Of a stretch of 64,000 nt of DNA, positions 33,650 to 41,935 are shown piece after piece. The notes under the pieces are model-generated. The model made no database searches and was not told where the DNA came from. It saw only the letters and a program-made list of their open reading frames with translations. The stretch lies in assembly GCA_963741995.1 (NCBI GenBank), contig CAVUKI010000006.1, positions 1 to 64,000 of the forward strand, in the 5' to 3' direction. A program made the position numbers and the translations under genes. The stretch's first letter is position 1, and each line of letters opens with the position of its first letter. Origin of the DNA: Bog-473 sp963741995 (lineage in GTDB: Bacteria > Actinomycetota > Acidimicrobiia > Acidimicrobiales > RAAP-2).

Positions 33650-34669
33650 GTGGGAGAGGGCGGCGCCACCTACGCCGGCGCCGGCGTCGACATCGCGGCC
33701 GGTGATGCTGCCGTCGAGCGCATGCGCGACATGGTGCTGGGGATCGGCGGGTTCGGCGGCCAGTTCCCACTCGACATCGGGCGCTTCTCGCAGCCGGTCC
33801 TGGTGGCCTCGACCGACGGGGTGGGCACCAAGATGGCCGTCGCCCGCGCGACCGGTCGCTATGACACGGTCGGCATCGACCTGGTCGCCATGTGCGTCGA
33901 CGACCTGGTGTGCGTGGGCGCCGAGCCGCTGTTCATGCTCGACTACATCGCCACCGGGAAGGTCGACCCCGACCAGGTGGCGACGGTCGTGGCGGGGGTG
34001 CACGAGGGCTGTCGCCAGGCGGGATGCGCGTTGATCGGTGGCGAGACCGCCGAGCATGCGGGCGTCATGCCGCGCGACGAGCTCGATCTGGCCGGGTTCG
34101 CCGTCGGCGTCGTGGAGCAGGGCACCCAGCTCGGCCCCGAGCGCGTACGCGCCGGCGACGCCGTCGTCGGGTTGCGCTCGCCCGGGTTGCGCTCCAACGG
34201 CTACACCCTGGCTCGGCACGTCCTGCTGGAGCGGGCCGGCCTCGAGCTGGGGGATCCGGCCTGGACGGGGGCGGACCACAGCGTGGCCGACGAGCTGCTG
34301 CGAACGTCGGTGATCTACACCCCGGCCGTGCTGGCGTTGCGTACGGTGCTGGGCGAGGCGTTCCATGCCTGTGCCCACATCACGGGCGGCGGGATCGTCG
34401 GGAATCTCCCCCGGGCCCTGCCCGACGACCTCGGCGCGGTGCTCGACCGGTCGACCTGGGAGGAGCCGCGGGTGTTCGCGGAGATCCGGCGGCTCGGCTC
34501 GGTGGCCGAGGACGAGATGGACAGGGTCTTCAACCGCGGTGTCGGCATGGCGCTGGTGCTCGACGCCGGCTCCACCGACGAGGCCCTGCGGGCCCTGGAG
34601 CGGGCAGGGCAGCCCGCCGCGGTCATCGGCGAGGTCGTCTCGGGCACCACGGGGGTCCGGTTCCGATGA
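33650..34669 (+). CDS. purM: AIR synthase (phosphoribosylformylglycinamidine cyclo-ligase)
   Basis: A 339-residue enzyme closing the imidazole ring. Motifs are TYAGAGVDI, VASTDGVGTKMAVA, GIDLVAMCVDDLVCVGAEPL, GGETAEHAGVM and HITGGGIVGNLPR. The GTG start lies 5 bp after the purF stop, and the stop overlaps pyrE. Confidence 0.96.
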   Translation: MGEGGATYAGAGVDIAAGDAAVERMRDMVLGIGGFGGQFPLDIGRFSQPVLVASTDGVGTKMAVARATGRYDTVGIDLVAMCVDDLVCVGAEPLFMLDYIATGKVDPDQVATVVAGVHEGCRQAGCALIGGETAEHAGVMPRDELDLAGFAVGVVEQGTQLGPERVRAGDAVVGLRSPGLRSNGYTLARHVLLERAGLELGDPAWTGADHSVADELLRTSVIYTPAVLALRTVLGEAFHACAHITGGGIVGNLPRALPDDLGAVLDRSTWEEPRVFAEIRRLGSVAEDEMDRVFNRGVGMALVLDAGSTDEALRALERAGQPAAVIGEVVSGTTGVRFR

Positions 34670-35226
34670 GCGCACCCGACAGCTTCGACGAGCTGCGCGA
34701 CCACCTCCTGCAGCACTCGGTCAAGACGGGCGACTTCACCCTCAAGTCCGGACGGAAGAGCAGTTGGTTCATCGACTCCAAGCAGACGGTCTGTCGTCCC
34801 GAGGCCATGGTGCTCGTGGCGGACGCCGTGCTCTCGGTGCTCCCGCCCGAGGCGACCGCAATCGGCGGGCTCACCATGGGGGCCGACCCTGTGGCCTTCG
34901 TGACCGCCGGTGTGGCCGCCACGCGGGGTCGCGCGCTCAAGGCCTTCAGCGTGCGCAAGGAGGCCAAGGATCACGGTGGGGGTGGTCGTATTGCGGGCGC
35001 GCTCGACCCAGGCGACAAGGTCGTGGTCACCGAGGACACGGTGACGCGCGGCACATCCCTGCTCCAGGCGGCCCACGCCGTGCAGGAAGCGGGAGCCGAG
35101 GTGGTGCTGCTCGTCGCCGTGGTCGACCGCGGCGGCACGGTCGAGGCGATGGCGGCCGCCGAAGGGATCCCGTTCCGGGCCATCCTGACGGCGCCCGACC
35201 TTGGTTTTCCGTTCGAAGGGGCCTGA
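34666..35226 (+). CDS. pyrE: Orotate phosphoribosyltransferase
   Basis: A 186-residue pyrimidine enzyme joining orotate to PRPP. It shows GDFTLKSGRKSSWFIDSK, the IGGLTMGADP segment, FSVRKEAKDHG and the PRPP loop VVVTEDTVTRGTS. The ATG overlaps the purM stop, placing a pyrimidine step under purine-operon control, presumably through shared PRPP demand. It converges on the cyclase gene 22 bp away. Confidence 0.95.
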   Translation: MSAPDSFDELRDHLLQHSVKTGDFTLKSGRKSSWFIDSKQTVCRPEAMVLVADAVLSVLPPEATAIGGLTMGADPVAFVTAGVAATRGRALKAFSVRKEAKDHGGGGRIAGALDPGDKVVVTEDTVTRGTSLLQAAHAVQEAGAEVVLLVAVVDRGGTVEAMAAAEGIPFRAILTAPDLGFPFEGA

Positions 35227-35248
35227 GAGGCCGGTCAGGCCAGGGTGC

Positions 35249-36157
35249 TCAGAACAGGGCGATCGGGTTGACCGGCGAGGCGGTGCCCCGGCGCAGCACC
35301 AACGGCGCCACCGTGAAGAGGAATTCCCAGCGGGACTCTTCCGCGCAGGCCGTGGAGAGGGCGTCGAGGTCGAGATTGTCCAGGAGATGGACGCCCATGG
35401 CCACGATGACCACGGTGTGGATCGGCATGCCGACGCCGTCGACCCGGGAGGGCAGCACGTCAGAGACGCAGTCGCTCCCCAACGTGGCCACGTCGCGCCC
35501 GCGCAGCCAGGGCAGGCATGACGCGTCGAGACCGGCCGCCAGCCTGCCGGCGTCCCAGGCGCCGTGCGCCCGTCGCCACTGCCACCGACCGGTACGGACC
35601 AACAGCGCGTCGCCCGTCCGGACCTGCAGGCCCGCCCTCGTCTCGGCCGCCTCGAGGTCCTCGGGGAAGATGGGCTCGCCCGGCTCGAGCGCCTCAACGC
35701 CGCGCAGTGCGGGGATGTCGAGCAGGACACCCCGGGTGACGATGCCGTTGTGCAACCGGTGGATGCCGAGCTTGGTGGCGCCGTGCGCGGTGACGGCCTC
35801 GGCGGGGTACCCGTTGAAGAGCTTCCCCTCGTGGAAGATGTGGCACAGCGCGTCAATGTGACTCGTGGCGAAGCCGTGCGGCGAAAGCGCGAAGTAGTCC
35901 GCCCCCATACCTTCGGTCACGGTCCCCGTCATGTGGTGCGCCACCGGTGAGGGGTTGTCGGCCGAGGACACGGTGTCGAGGGGGCGGGCGCAGGACACAG
36001 AGCGACCCGTGCGCGCCGTCGCGGCGGCGGCCGCCGTGACGTCCGGCGTGATGAGGTTCAACGCCCCCAGCTGGTCGTCGTCGCCCCAGCGCCCCCAGTT
36101 GGAGAGCGTCTCGTGGAAGGCGAGGACATCGGCGGCGGCCAGGGGGTCGCGGGGCAC
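35249..36157 (-). CDS. Cyclase-family metal-dependent hydrolase
   Basis: A 302-residue protein of the cyclase/kynurenine-formamidase-like family. The metal motif is GFATSHIDALCHIF, the variant of HxGTHxD seen in the larger 300-residue subgroup. Features typical of that subgroup are NWGRWGDDDQLGALNLI and GVLLDIPALRG. Members cleave amide or ester bonds of aromatic compounds; the substrate is unknown. The GTG start at 36157 has TACTGT 6 nt upstream. It is divergent from the Ddn-like gene with only 36 bp between. Confidence 0.85.
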   Translation of the reverse strand: MPRDPLAAADVLAFHETLSNWGRWGDDDQLGALNLITPDVTAAAAATARTGRSVSCARPLDTVSSADNPSPVAHHMTGTVTEGMGADYFALSPHGFATSHIDALCHIFHEGKLFNGYPAEAVTAHGATKLGIHRLHNGIVTRGVLLDIPALRGVEALEPGEPIFPEDLEAAETRAGLQVRTGDALLVRTGRWQWRRAHGAWDAGRLAAGLDASCLPWLRGRDVATLGSDCVSDVLPSRVDGVGMPIHTVVIVAMGVHLLDNLDLDALSTACAEESRWEFLFTVAPLVLRRGTASPVNPIALF

Positions 36158-36163
36158 GGTCGG

Positions 36164-36169
36164 ACAGTA
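36164..36169 (-). promoter_or_regulatory. -10 box of a leaderless promoter for the cyclase gene
   Basis: TACTGT on the minus strand, then CCGACC, then GTG. It lies 12 bp from the opposing -10 box at 36182-36187. Confidence 0.5.
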
Positions 36170-36181
36170 GCCCGGACCCCC

Positions 36182-36187
36182 TACGAT
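36182..36187 (+). promoter_or_regulatory. -10 box of a leaderless promoter for the Ddn-like gene
   Basis: TACGAT, then CGCCTC, then the ATG at 36194. Confidence 0.5.
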
Positions 36188-36193
36188 CGCCTC

Positions 36194-36643
36194 ATGAGCA
36201 CACTCCAAGGTGACTACGAACCCAGCCCGTCCCAGTGGGTCCGCGACCAGGTGGCCGAGTACGAAGCCTCCGGGGGCCAGCGGGCCAACACGCTGCTCGA
36301 TACGGGGATGCCCATCGTGGTGGTGACCACGCGCGGCGCCAAGAGCGGCAAGGTCCGCAAGACCGCCCTGATGCGAGTCGAGCACGGCGGCGAGTACGCG
36401 CTGGTGGCCTCCAAGGGGGGCGCGCCCGAGCACCCCGAGTGGTTCTACAACCTGGAGGCCCACCCCGACGAGGTGGTCATCCAAGACGGGCCCGAGCCCT
36501 TCGCCGCCAGCGTGCGCGAGGTGACCGGTGACGACAAAGCCACCTGGTGGGAGCGCGCCGTGGCGGCCTACCCGCCCTACGCGGAGTACCAGGAGAAGAC
36601 GGACCGGCAGATCCCCGTGTTCGTCGCCAGCCGCAGGGGCTGA
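36194..36643 (+). CDS. Deazaflavin (F420)-dependent nitroreductase-family protein
   Basis: A 149-residue split-barrel protein of the Ddn/Rv3547-like family. It contains the stretch from MPIVVVTTRGAKSGKVRKTA through LMRVEHGGEYALVASKGGAP, and then HPEWFYNLEAHP, the F420-binding core. Such enzymes reduce quinones or nitro compounds with F420H2. Homology and the leaderless box fix the start at 36194. It converges on the serine hydrolase gene with 10 bp between stops. Confidence 0.9.
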   Translation: MSTLQGDYEPSPSQWVRDQVAEYEASGGQRANTLLDTGMPIVVVTTRGAKSGKVRKTALMRVEHGGEYALVASKGGAPEHPEWFYNLEAHPDEVVIQDGPEPFAASVREVTGDDKATWWERAVAAYPPYAEYQEKTDRQIPVFVASRRG

Positions 36644-36653
36644 CCTCGTCGCT

Positions 36654-37736
36654 TCAGCGCGCGTCGGCGAAGGCCTGCACCATGGCGGCCCGCCACGGGA
36701 CGAGGAAGTCCTCGCGGTCGTGCGCGGTCTTGCCGAGTCGCACCACCATCAGGTCGAGGGCGGGGCAGATCGTGATCGTCTGGCCCTCGTAGCCCGAAGC
36801 GCGGAAGGTACCGAGGGGGTTGAGGGTGTCGAGGGTTTCGCCGCGCACGCCGAGCCAGTGCGCGCCGTAGGGGCTGGGGTCCTCCGGGTCGTCGATCGAC
36901 ACCATGGTGCGCCCGTAGTCCACCCAGCCGGCCGGGAGTATCCGCACACCGTCCCACATGCCGTCGCGCAAGTAGAGCAGCCCGAAGCGGGCGAAGTCGC
37001 GCGCGCTGGCCCGCAGGAAGGACGAGGCCACCCAGGTGCCGGCCTCGTCGAACTCCGGGTCGGCGCTCGTCATCCCGAGCGGGCCGAAGAGCCGGCTGTG
37101 CAGGAAGCGGGCGTAGCTCTCGCCCGTCCCCACCGTACGTGCCACCACACCCGAGATGATGTTCGACGTCCCCGACGAGTAGTTGAAACGCGTGCCGGGA
37201 GGCGCCGCCAGTGGGCGGTCGGCCGCGAAGCGCGCCATGTCGGACTGCCCGTCACCGAAGAGCATGTGGATCACGTCCGAGATGCGGTCGTCGACGTAGT
37301 CCTCCACGAAGTCGAGCCCGTCGCGCATGGCGAGCATCTGGCGCAGCGTGATGGCGTGGCGCGGGTCATCGCCCTCTGCCCACTCGGGCACGGCGGCAGG
37401 GGCATCGAGGTCGAGCCGACCCTGGCCCACGAGCAACCCGACGACGGCGTGCAACACCGACTTGGCCATCGACCAGCTGAGGAGCGGCGTGTCGGCCGTC
37501 ACCGGAGTGGGTGGCCGGTCGAAATGCTCCAGCGCGCCCTGATAGTGCTCGGCCACGATGCGTCCGCGGTGCACGACGAGGATGGCGAATGTCTCGGCCA
37601 GCGGCCCCTTGTCGTCGAGGATCTCGTCGAGCAAGGGGGCCAGGTCGACGCCCGGCGGCAGGTCGCCTTCGGGCCAGTACTCGGTGGGCCAGTCCACGCC
37701 GGCGGGTTGCGGCGGCAGCTCGACCAGGTCGCTCAC
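36654..37736 (-). CDS. Serine hydrolase of the beta-lactamase/PBP-like family
   Basis: A 360-residue protein. The nucleophile motif SxxK is in SWSMAKS. NYSSGTSN supplies the Tyr-x-Asn-like element, and GYEGQ stands in the KTG position. There is no signal peptide, so it is cytoplasmic, like esterase-type relatives (EstB, 6-aminohexanoate hydrolase). The GTG start overlaps the stop of the upstream hydrolase (GTGA). It is the last gene of the minus-strand catabolic operon. Confidence 0.85.
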   Translation of the reverse strand: MSDLVELPPQPAGVDWPTEYWPEGDLPPGVDLAPLLDEILDDKGPLAETFAILVVHRGRIVAEHYQGALEHFDRPPTPVTADTPLLSWSMAKSVLHAVVGLLVGQGRLDLDAPAAVPEWAEGDDPRHAITLRQMLAMRDGLDFVEDYVDDRISDVIHMLFGDGQSDMARFAADRPLAAPPGTRFNYSSGTSNIISGVVARTVGTGESYARFLHSRLFGPLGMTSADPEFDEAGTWVASSFLRASARDFARFGLLYLRDGMWDGVRILPAGWVDYGRTMVSIDDPEDPSPYGAHWLGVRGETLDTLNPLGTFRASGYEGQTITICPALDLMVVRLGKTAHDREDFLVPWRAAMVQAFADAR

Positions 37737-38704
37737 ACCGAGGAGAGGAAGGCCAACAGCGCGGCGTTGGTCTCCGCCGGCTTTTCCTGCTGCACCCAAT
37801 GGGCAGCCCCGTCGACAACGGTGGTGCCCCGGTAGTCGGGCATCGCGGCGGCCATTTCCTCGGCCGCGTTTGGCATCATGAGGGCCACGGGGTCGAGCGC
37901 CCCCGTCAGGAAGCCGGTGGGCATGGTGTAGACGGAGGCCGGGATGTCGTGGGAGCGCTCCCAGTTGGCGTCCATGTTGCGGTAGAAGCTGACGGGCCCG
38001 AAGAACCCGCTCTTTTCGAAGGCGGCGGCATAGACGTCGACGTCGGCCTCGGTGATCCACGGCGGCATGACGTCCGGGGCCGGCGTCAGGATGTCCTGGA
38101 AACGGGTTCCCTCCCGCGGCGCGTCGGACACGAGCGGGCCCCCGCGGGCCATGCCTTCGGCTCCCGCTGAATACAGCATGGTGCGCAGGAATCGCCGGGG
38201 GTCCTCCTCGAGCTCGGTCTCCGCCGGCCCGACGGGTTGGAAGTAGAGCATGTAGAAGAACGTGTCGGGGAAGAGCATCTCGAAGATCTGTATCGGCGGG
38301 GCGGGAGCGTTGGAGTACGGGACGCTCATGTCGTAGAGGGACGAGACGCGGTCGGGGTGCAAGCGCCCCATCTCCCACACCACCATGGCGCCCCAATCGT
38401 GCCCGACGAAGGCGGCGGAGTCGTACCCGTAGTGGTCGAGCAGGCCGCACAGGTCGCCGGTGAGCTTGTCCGATCCGTAGTCGGTGACCTCGGTCGGGCA
38501 CGAGCTCCCGCCGTAGCCGCGCAGGTCGGGGGCGTAGGCGCGGTACCCGGCTTCGGCCAACGCGCCCAGCTGATGGCGCCAGGAATACCAGAGCTCCGGG
38601 AACCCGTGGCAGAGCACCACGGGAGGCCCGTCGGCCGGCCCGGCTGCCGCCACGTGGAGCTCGATGCCGTTGGTCTGTACCTGTTCGTGGGTCACCTCAG
38701 CCAT
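37733..38704 (-). CDS. Alpha/beta hydrolase, epoxide-hydrolase-like
   Basis: A 323-residue protein. It has the oxyanion HGFP motif (VVLCHGFPELWYSWRHQL) and the nucleophile elbow GHDWGA with Asp, as in epoxide hydrolases and haloalkane dehalogenases. The C-terminal catalytic His is in AAHWVQQEKP. Tyr residues in the cap region (FYMLYF) fit an epoxide hydrolase. Its start overlaps the monooxygenase stop by 8 bp and its stop overlaps the serine hydrolase, so the three are translationally coupled. A monooxygenase followed by an epoxide hydrolase suggests epoxidation and then hydration of an alkene. Confidence 0.88.
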   Translation of the reverse strand: MAEVTHEQVQTNGIELHVAAAGPADGPPVVLCHGFPELWYSWRHQLGALAEAGYRAYAPDLRGYGGSSCPTEVTDYGSDKLTGDLCGLLDHYGYDSAAFVGHDWGAMVVWEMGRLHPDRVSSLYDMSVPYSNAPAPPIQIFEMLFPDTFFYMLYFQPVGPAETELEEDPRRFLRTMLYSAGAEGMARGGPLVSDAPREGTRFQDILTPAPDVMPPWITEADVDVYAAAFEKSGFFGPVSFYRNMDANWERSHDIPASVYTMPTGFLTGALDPVALMMPNAAEEMAAAMPDYRGTTVVDGAAHWVQQEKPAETNAALLAFLSSV

Positions 38705-39908
38705 TCGGTGTCACCTTCTCCTCTGTCTTGGCCGCCTTGTCCGCCTTCTCCTCGTGATGCTTCTGAATGGCCGACATCACGGCGTTGCCGGCCGCGCCGA
38801 TGAACTCGGGACGGTTGGCCGCGGCCCAGTCCCGGCTCGAAGTCAGCGAGGCCGAGGAGTCCTGGAACTGGGGCGCCACGTAGCGGGCAATCAGCTCGTA
38901 GGAGTGGCGCGTGGCCGCGGTGTCGGCCCACTCGTGCCCCATCAGAAGGAATGTGCCGAAGCCCTTGGATTGGGTCTGCAGCCGCGTGACCTGCGCGATG
39001 GCGTCCTCCACCGTGCCGATGACGGCAAAGCCCGACGCGTTGAGCGCGTCGACGAGTGACTCGAAATTCTCGGTGTTGGGCGCCAGCGGCAGCGCAGCCA
39101 CCCGCTGGAAGTAGTCCACCCACTCCTCCAGGCCGAAGGCGACGTCGGCGATCGCCTGTTCTTTGGTGTCGGCGATGTGCATCGGCCCCACCAGGCGCCA
39201 CTTGTTCCGGTCGACGGTGGTCGAGAACTCCGCCGCCCGCTCCTCCATGACGTCCCAGTGGATGCCCAGGACGTCGAAGCCACCGGCCGAGGTGGCCCCG
39301 ATCGACAAGAGACCGGTGCCGAAGCGCCCGGCGGCCCGTGGCCCGGCCGGAGACACCTGCGCCGCCACCGCCACTTCGGGGAACGGGCGCTGAAACGGCC
39401 GCAACTGCAGGCGCGCCTTCACCAGCTTGAACCAGTCCGTCTCCATGGTGACGGTCTCACCAGCCAAGAGGAGGAGGATCGCCTGGAGTGACCCTTCCAT
39501 CATGTCGCGCTGCTTGGCGGGGTCGATCCCCATCATGAAGGCGTCGGAGGGGAGTGCCCCGGGACCGACGCCGAACATGACGCGTCCTCGTGTCAGGTGA
39601 TCGAGCAGCACCATGCGGTCGGCCAGCATGAACGGGTGGTGGTAGGGCAGCGACGAGACGCCCGTGCCGAGGCGGATGTGCTTCGTGCGCTGCGCGGCGG
39701 CGGCAATGAAGACTTCGGGCGAGGCGATGATCTCGTACCCGGCCGAGTGGTGCTCGCCGAACCAGGCCTCGTCGAAGCCGAGCGCGTCGAGATGCTCGAC
39801 GAGCTGCAGGTCGCGCTCGAGCGCCAGCGTGGGGTTCTGGCCCACGGGGTGGAACGGGGCCAGGAATATCCCGAACTTGAGGCGGCCGTCGGCGTCAATG
39901 GTCGTCAT
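38697..39908 (-). CDS. Luciferase-like (LLM) flavin-dependent monooxygenase, limonene-monooxygenase-like
   Basis: A 403-residue TIM-barrel flavoprotein. It shows LKFGIFLAPFHPVGQNPTLA, FDEAWFGEHHSAGYEI, RLGTGVSSLPYHHPFMLADR and RVMFGVGPGALPSDAFM, which resemble limonene 1,2-monooxygenase and related LLM oxygenases. A Lys/Glu-rich tail follows residue 385. The ATG has GGAGAG upstream. It lies 42 bp after the alcohol dehydrogenase gene in the same operon. Confidence 0.87.
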   Translation of the reverse strand: MTTIDADGRLKFGIFLAPFHPVGQNPTLALERDLQLVEHLDALGFDEAWFGEHHSAGYEIIASPEVFIAAAAQRTKHIRLGTGVSSLPYHHPFMLADRMVLLDHLTRGRVMFGVGPGALPSDAFMMGIDPAKQRDMMEGSLQAILLLLAGETVTMETDWFKLVKARLQLRPFQRPFPEVAVAAQVSPAGPRAAGRFGTGLLSIGATSAGGFDVLGIHWDVMEERAAEFSTTVDRNKWRLVGPMHIADTKEQAIADVAFGLEEWVDYFQRVAALPLAPNTENFESLVDALNASGFAVIGTVEDAIAQVTRLQTQSKGFGTFLLMGHEWADTAATRHSYELIARYVAPQFQDSSASLTSSRDWAAANRPEFIGAAGNAVMSAIQKHHEEKADKAAKTEEKVTPNG

Positions 39909-39950
39909 GGCTCTCCAGAGTTGCTCAGTGGGGTGGGGCGTGGCGGCATG

Positions 39951-41018
39951 TCAGGGCGTGACCAGGATCTTGCCGTGCTCGCCAGGTGTGCGCAGCGTCT
40001 CGAAGGCGCCGGGAGCGCCGGCGAGGTCGACCGTGGAGGTGACCAGGAGTTCGGCACCGGGCACCCCGTCGGCCAAGCGTCGGAGGGTGGCGGCGAACTC
40101 GTCGGGGGTGTACCCGAAGGAGAACCTGAGTTCCATCTCCTTGGTCACCGCCATGAAGGGCTCGATCGTGTCGGTGTGCATGCACACGCCCACCACCACG
40201 ATCCGGCTGTGGGGCGGTCCGTCGGCGATGAGGGACTGGAGCATGCCGGGGACGCCGACCGCCTCGAAGATCACCGGGTCCGTCACCGTGCCCCCCAACA
40301 GGGCTGATCCGATGCGCTCCATGACGGTACGGGCAATGCCGAAGTCGGGCCAGCGGTCGTGCGGTGAGCTTTCGGCGGGGTCGATGACCTCGTCGGCCCC
40401 GAAGGCCTCGGCGAGACGGCGCCGGGTGGGCGAGAAGTCGGCGGCCAGGACGGGACCGTGGCCCCGGCTCTTGAGCGCGGCGATGACGGCGAGCCCGACC
40501 GGCCCACAGCCGACGACGAGACAGGGCTGCCCCGGGCTGAGGCCGGCCAGCCCGACGGCGTGCTCGCCCACCGCGAGAGGCTCGGTCAGCGCGGCCAGGT
40601 CGGTGTCCAGCGCGTCGGGCACAGGCAGCAGCAGCAGCTCCTGCAGCACCATGTGCTCGGCCAGCGCGCCCGGGTAGACGTTGGAGTAGCCGATCTGTTC
40701 CACGCCGGTCGGGCCCACAATGATGGGCACCGAGCAGACGCGCGTCCCGACCGGGAGGGTGGCGGAGGTGTCAGGCCCGTGCTCCACGATTTCCGCGCAG
40801 AACTCGTGCCCGAAGACACAGTCGGCCTGCGCGTCCAACGCGGGCACGCCGACGGACTCCATCAGCCCGGTGAAATGGCCGAAGTCGGCCAGCGCGTGCA
40901 GGTCGGACCCGCAGATGCCGGCGGAGAGCGACCGCACCACGACGTGGCCCGAGGAGGGGACCGGTTCTGCCACGTCGCCCACCACCAGTCGTCCACCCCT
41001 CGTCACCGCCGCACGCAT
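39951..41018 (-). CDS. Zinc-dependent alcohol dehydrogenase (MDR superfamily)
   Basis: A 355-residue oxidoreductase. Catalytic zinc ligands are in AGICGSDLHA and CVFGHEFCAEIVEHG. The nucleotide fold is VVGCGPVGLAVIAAL. The four-Cys structural zinc lobe is absent. It is first in the minus-strand operon with the monooxygenase and hydrolases, so it may oxidise an alcohol or diol made by them. A longer upstream frame is not homologous. It is divergent from the SDR gene by 57 bp. Confidence 0.87.
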   Translation of the reverse strand: MRAAVTRGGRLVVGDVAEPVPSSGHVVVRSLSAGICGSDLHALADFGHFTGLMESVGVPALDAQADCVFGHEFCAEIVEHGPDTSATLPVGTRVCSVPIIVGPTGVEQIGYSNVYPGALAEHMVLQELLLLPVPDALDTDLAALTEPLAVGEHAVGLAGLSPGQPCLVVGCGPVGLAVIAALKSRGHGPVLAADFSPTRRRLAEAFGADEVIDPAESSPHDRWPDFGIARTVMERIGSALLGGTVTDPVIFEAVGVPGMLQSLIADGPPHSRIVVVGVCMHTDTIEPFMAVTKEMELRFSFGYTPDEFAATLRRLADGVPGAELLVTSTVDLAGAPGAFETLRTPGEHGKILVTP

Positions 41019-41063
41019 GCCTGTGCCACCCCCGCGGACGGCGCAGTCGCCCGCATTCATCGC

Positions 41064-41069
41064 TACGTT
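41064..41069 (+). promoter_or_regulatory. -10 box of a leaderless promoter for the SDR operon
   Basis: TACGTT, then TGCCTG, then the GTG at 41076. Confidence 0.5.
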
Positions 41070-41075
41070 TGCCTG

Positions 41076-41933
41076 GTGAGTTTCACACACGATCCTGCAG
41101 TCCGCCTGTTCGAGGGGCATGTCGCACTGGTGACGGGGGCAGCTCGCCCCCGTGGCATCGGCCGGGCTACCGCCGTCGCTCTGGCCAGGGGCGGGGCGGA
41201 CGTGGCCTGTCTCGATATTGCCCGGCCCTACGCCGACGCGCCCCATCACGGCACCGCCAGCGCCGACGACCTGGGTGCCCTCGCCGCCGAGCTCGCCGAG
41301 CACGACGTGCGAGCGGTCACGGTCCAAGCCGATGTCTCCGACGAGACCGCGGTGGAGGCCGCCGTGGCCCGGGCCAGCGAGGAGCTGGGGACGGTCACCC
41401 TGGTCGCCAACGTGGCCGGAGGCAGCGGCGTGGGCTTCGGTGCGGGCCCGCTGCTCGGGGTCCCGGCGGACGAGTTCCGTCGCGTGCTCGACGTCAACCT
41501 GGTCGGCACCTGGCTGGTGTCAAAGGCCTGCGCCAGCCGTATGGTCGCCGCGGGCGTGGGCGGACGCATCTGCAACGTGTCGAGCCAGGCCGGCAAGCGC
41601 GCCTTCCCGTTCCTCGGCCCCTACTGCGCCGCCAAGGCGGGAGTGATCCTGCTGACGCAGACCATGGCCCTCGAGCTCGGTCCGTCGGGCATCGCCGTCA
41701 ATGCGGTCTGCCCGGGCACGGTCGATACCGACCTCCTCAACAAGGACGACATGTTCGAGAACATGATGGGTGGCCCCGATGCGCTGGCGGCCTACGTTGC
41801 CCGGGAGATCCCACTGGGCCGCCTCCAAGAAGCCGAGGAGATAGCTGCCGCCATCGTCTGGCTGCTTTCCGACGCCGCCCGCGGCGTCACGGGCGAGGCG
41901 TTGAACGTCAGCGCCGGACAGACAATGGTGTAG
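41076..41933 (+). CDS. Short-chain dehydrogenase/reductase
   Basis: A 285-residue SDR. The Rossmann motif is TGAARPRGIG, the active site is Ser in NVSSQAG with YCAAK, and the NAG motif is varied to NVAGG. The C-terminus ends TGEALNVSAGQTMV, as in FabG-like SDRs. The cofactor is probably NAD, because LDIAR puts an Asp after beta-2. The next gene starts 2 bp after its stop. It acts on an unknown alcohol or ketone. Confidence 0.9.
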   Translation: MSFTHDPAVRLFEGHVALVTGAARPRGIGRATAVALARGGADVACLDIARPYADAPHHGTASADDLGALAAELAEHDVRAVTVQADVSDETAVEAAVARASEELGTVTLVANVAGGSGVGFGAGPLLGVPADEFRRVLDVNLVGTWLVSKACASRMVAAGVGGRICNVSSQAGKRAFPFLGPYCAAKAGVILLTQTMALELGPSGIAVNAVCPGTVDTDLLNKDDMFENMMGGPDALAAYVAREIPLGRLQEAEEIAAAIVWLLSDAARGVTGEALNVSAGQTMV

Positions 41934-41935
41934 CC

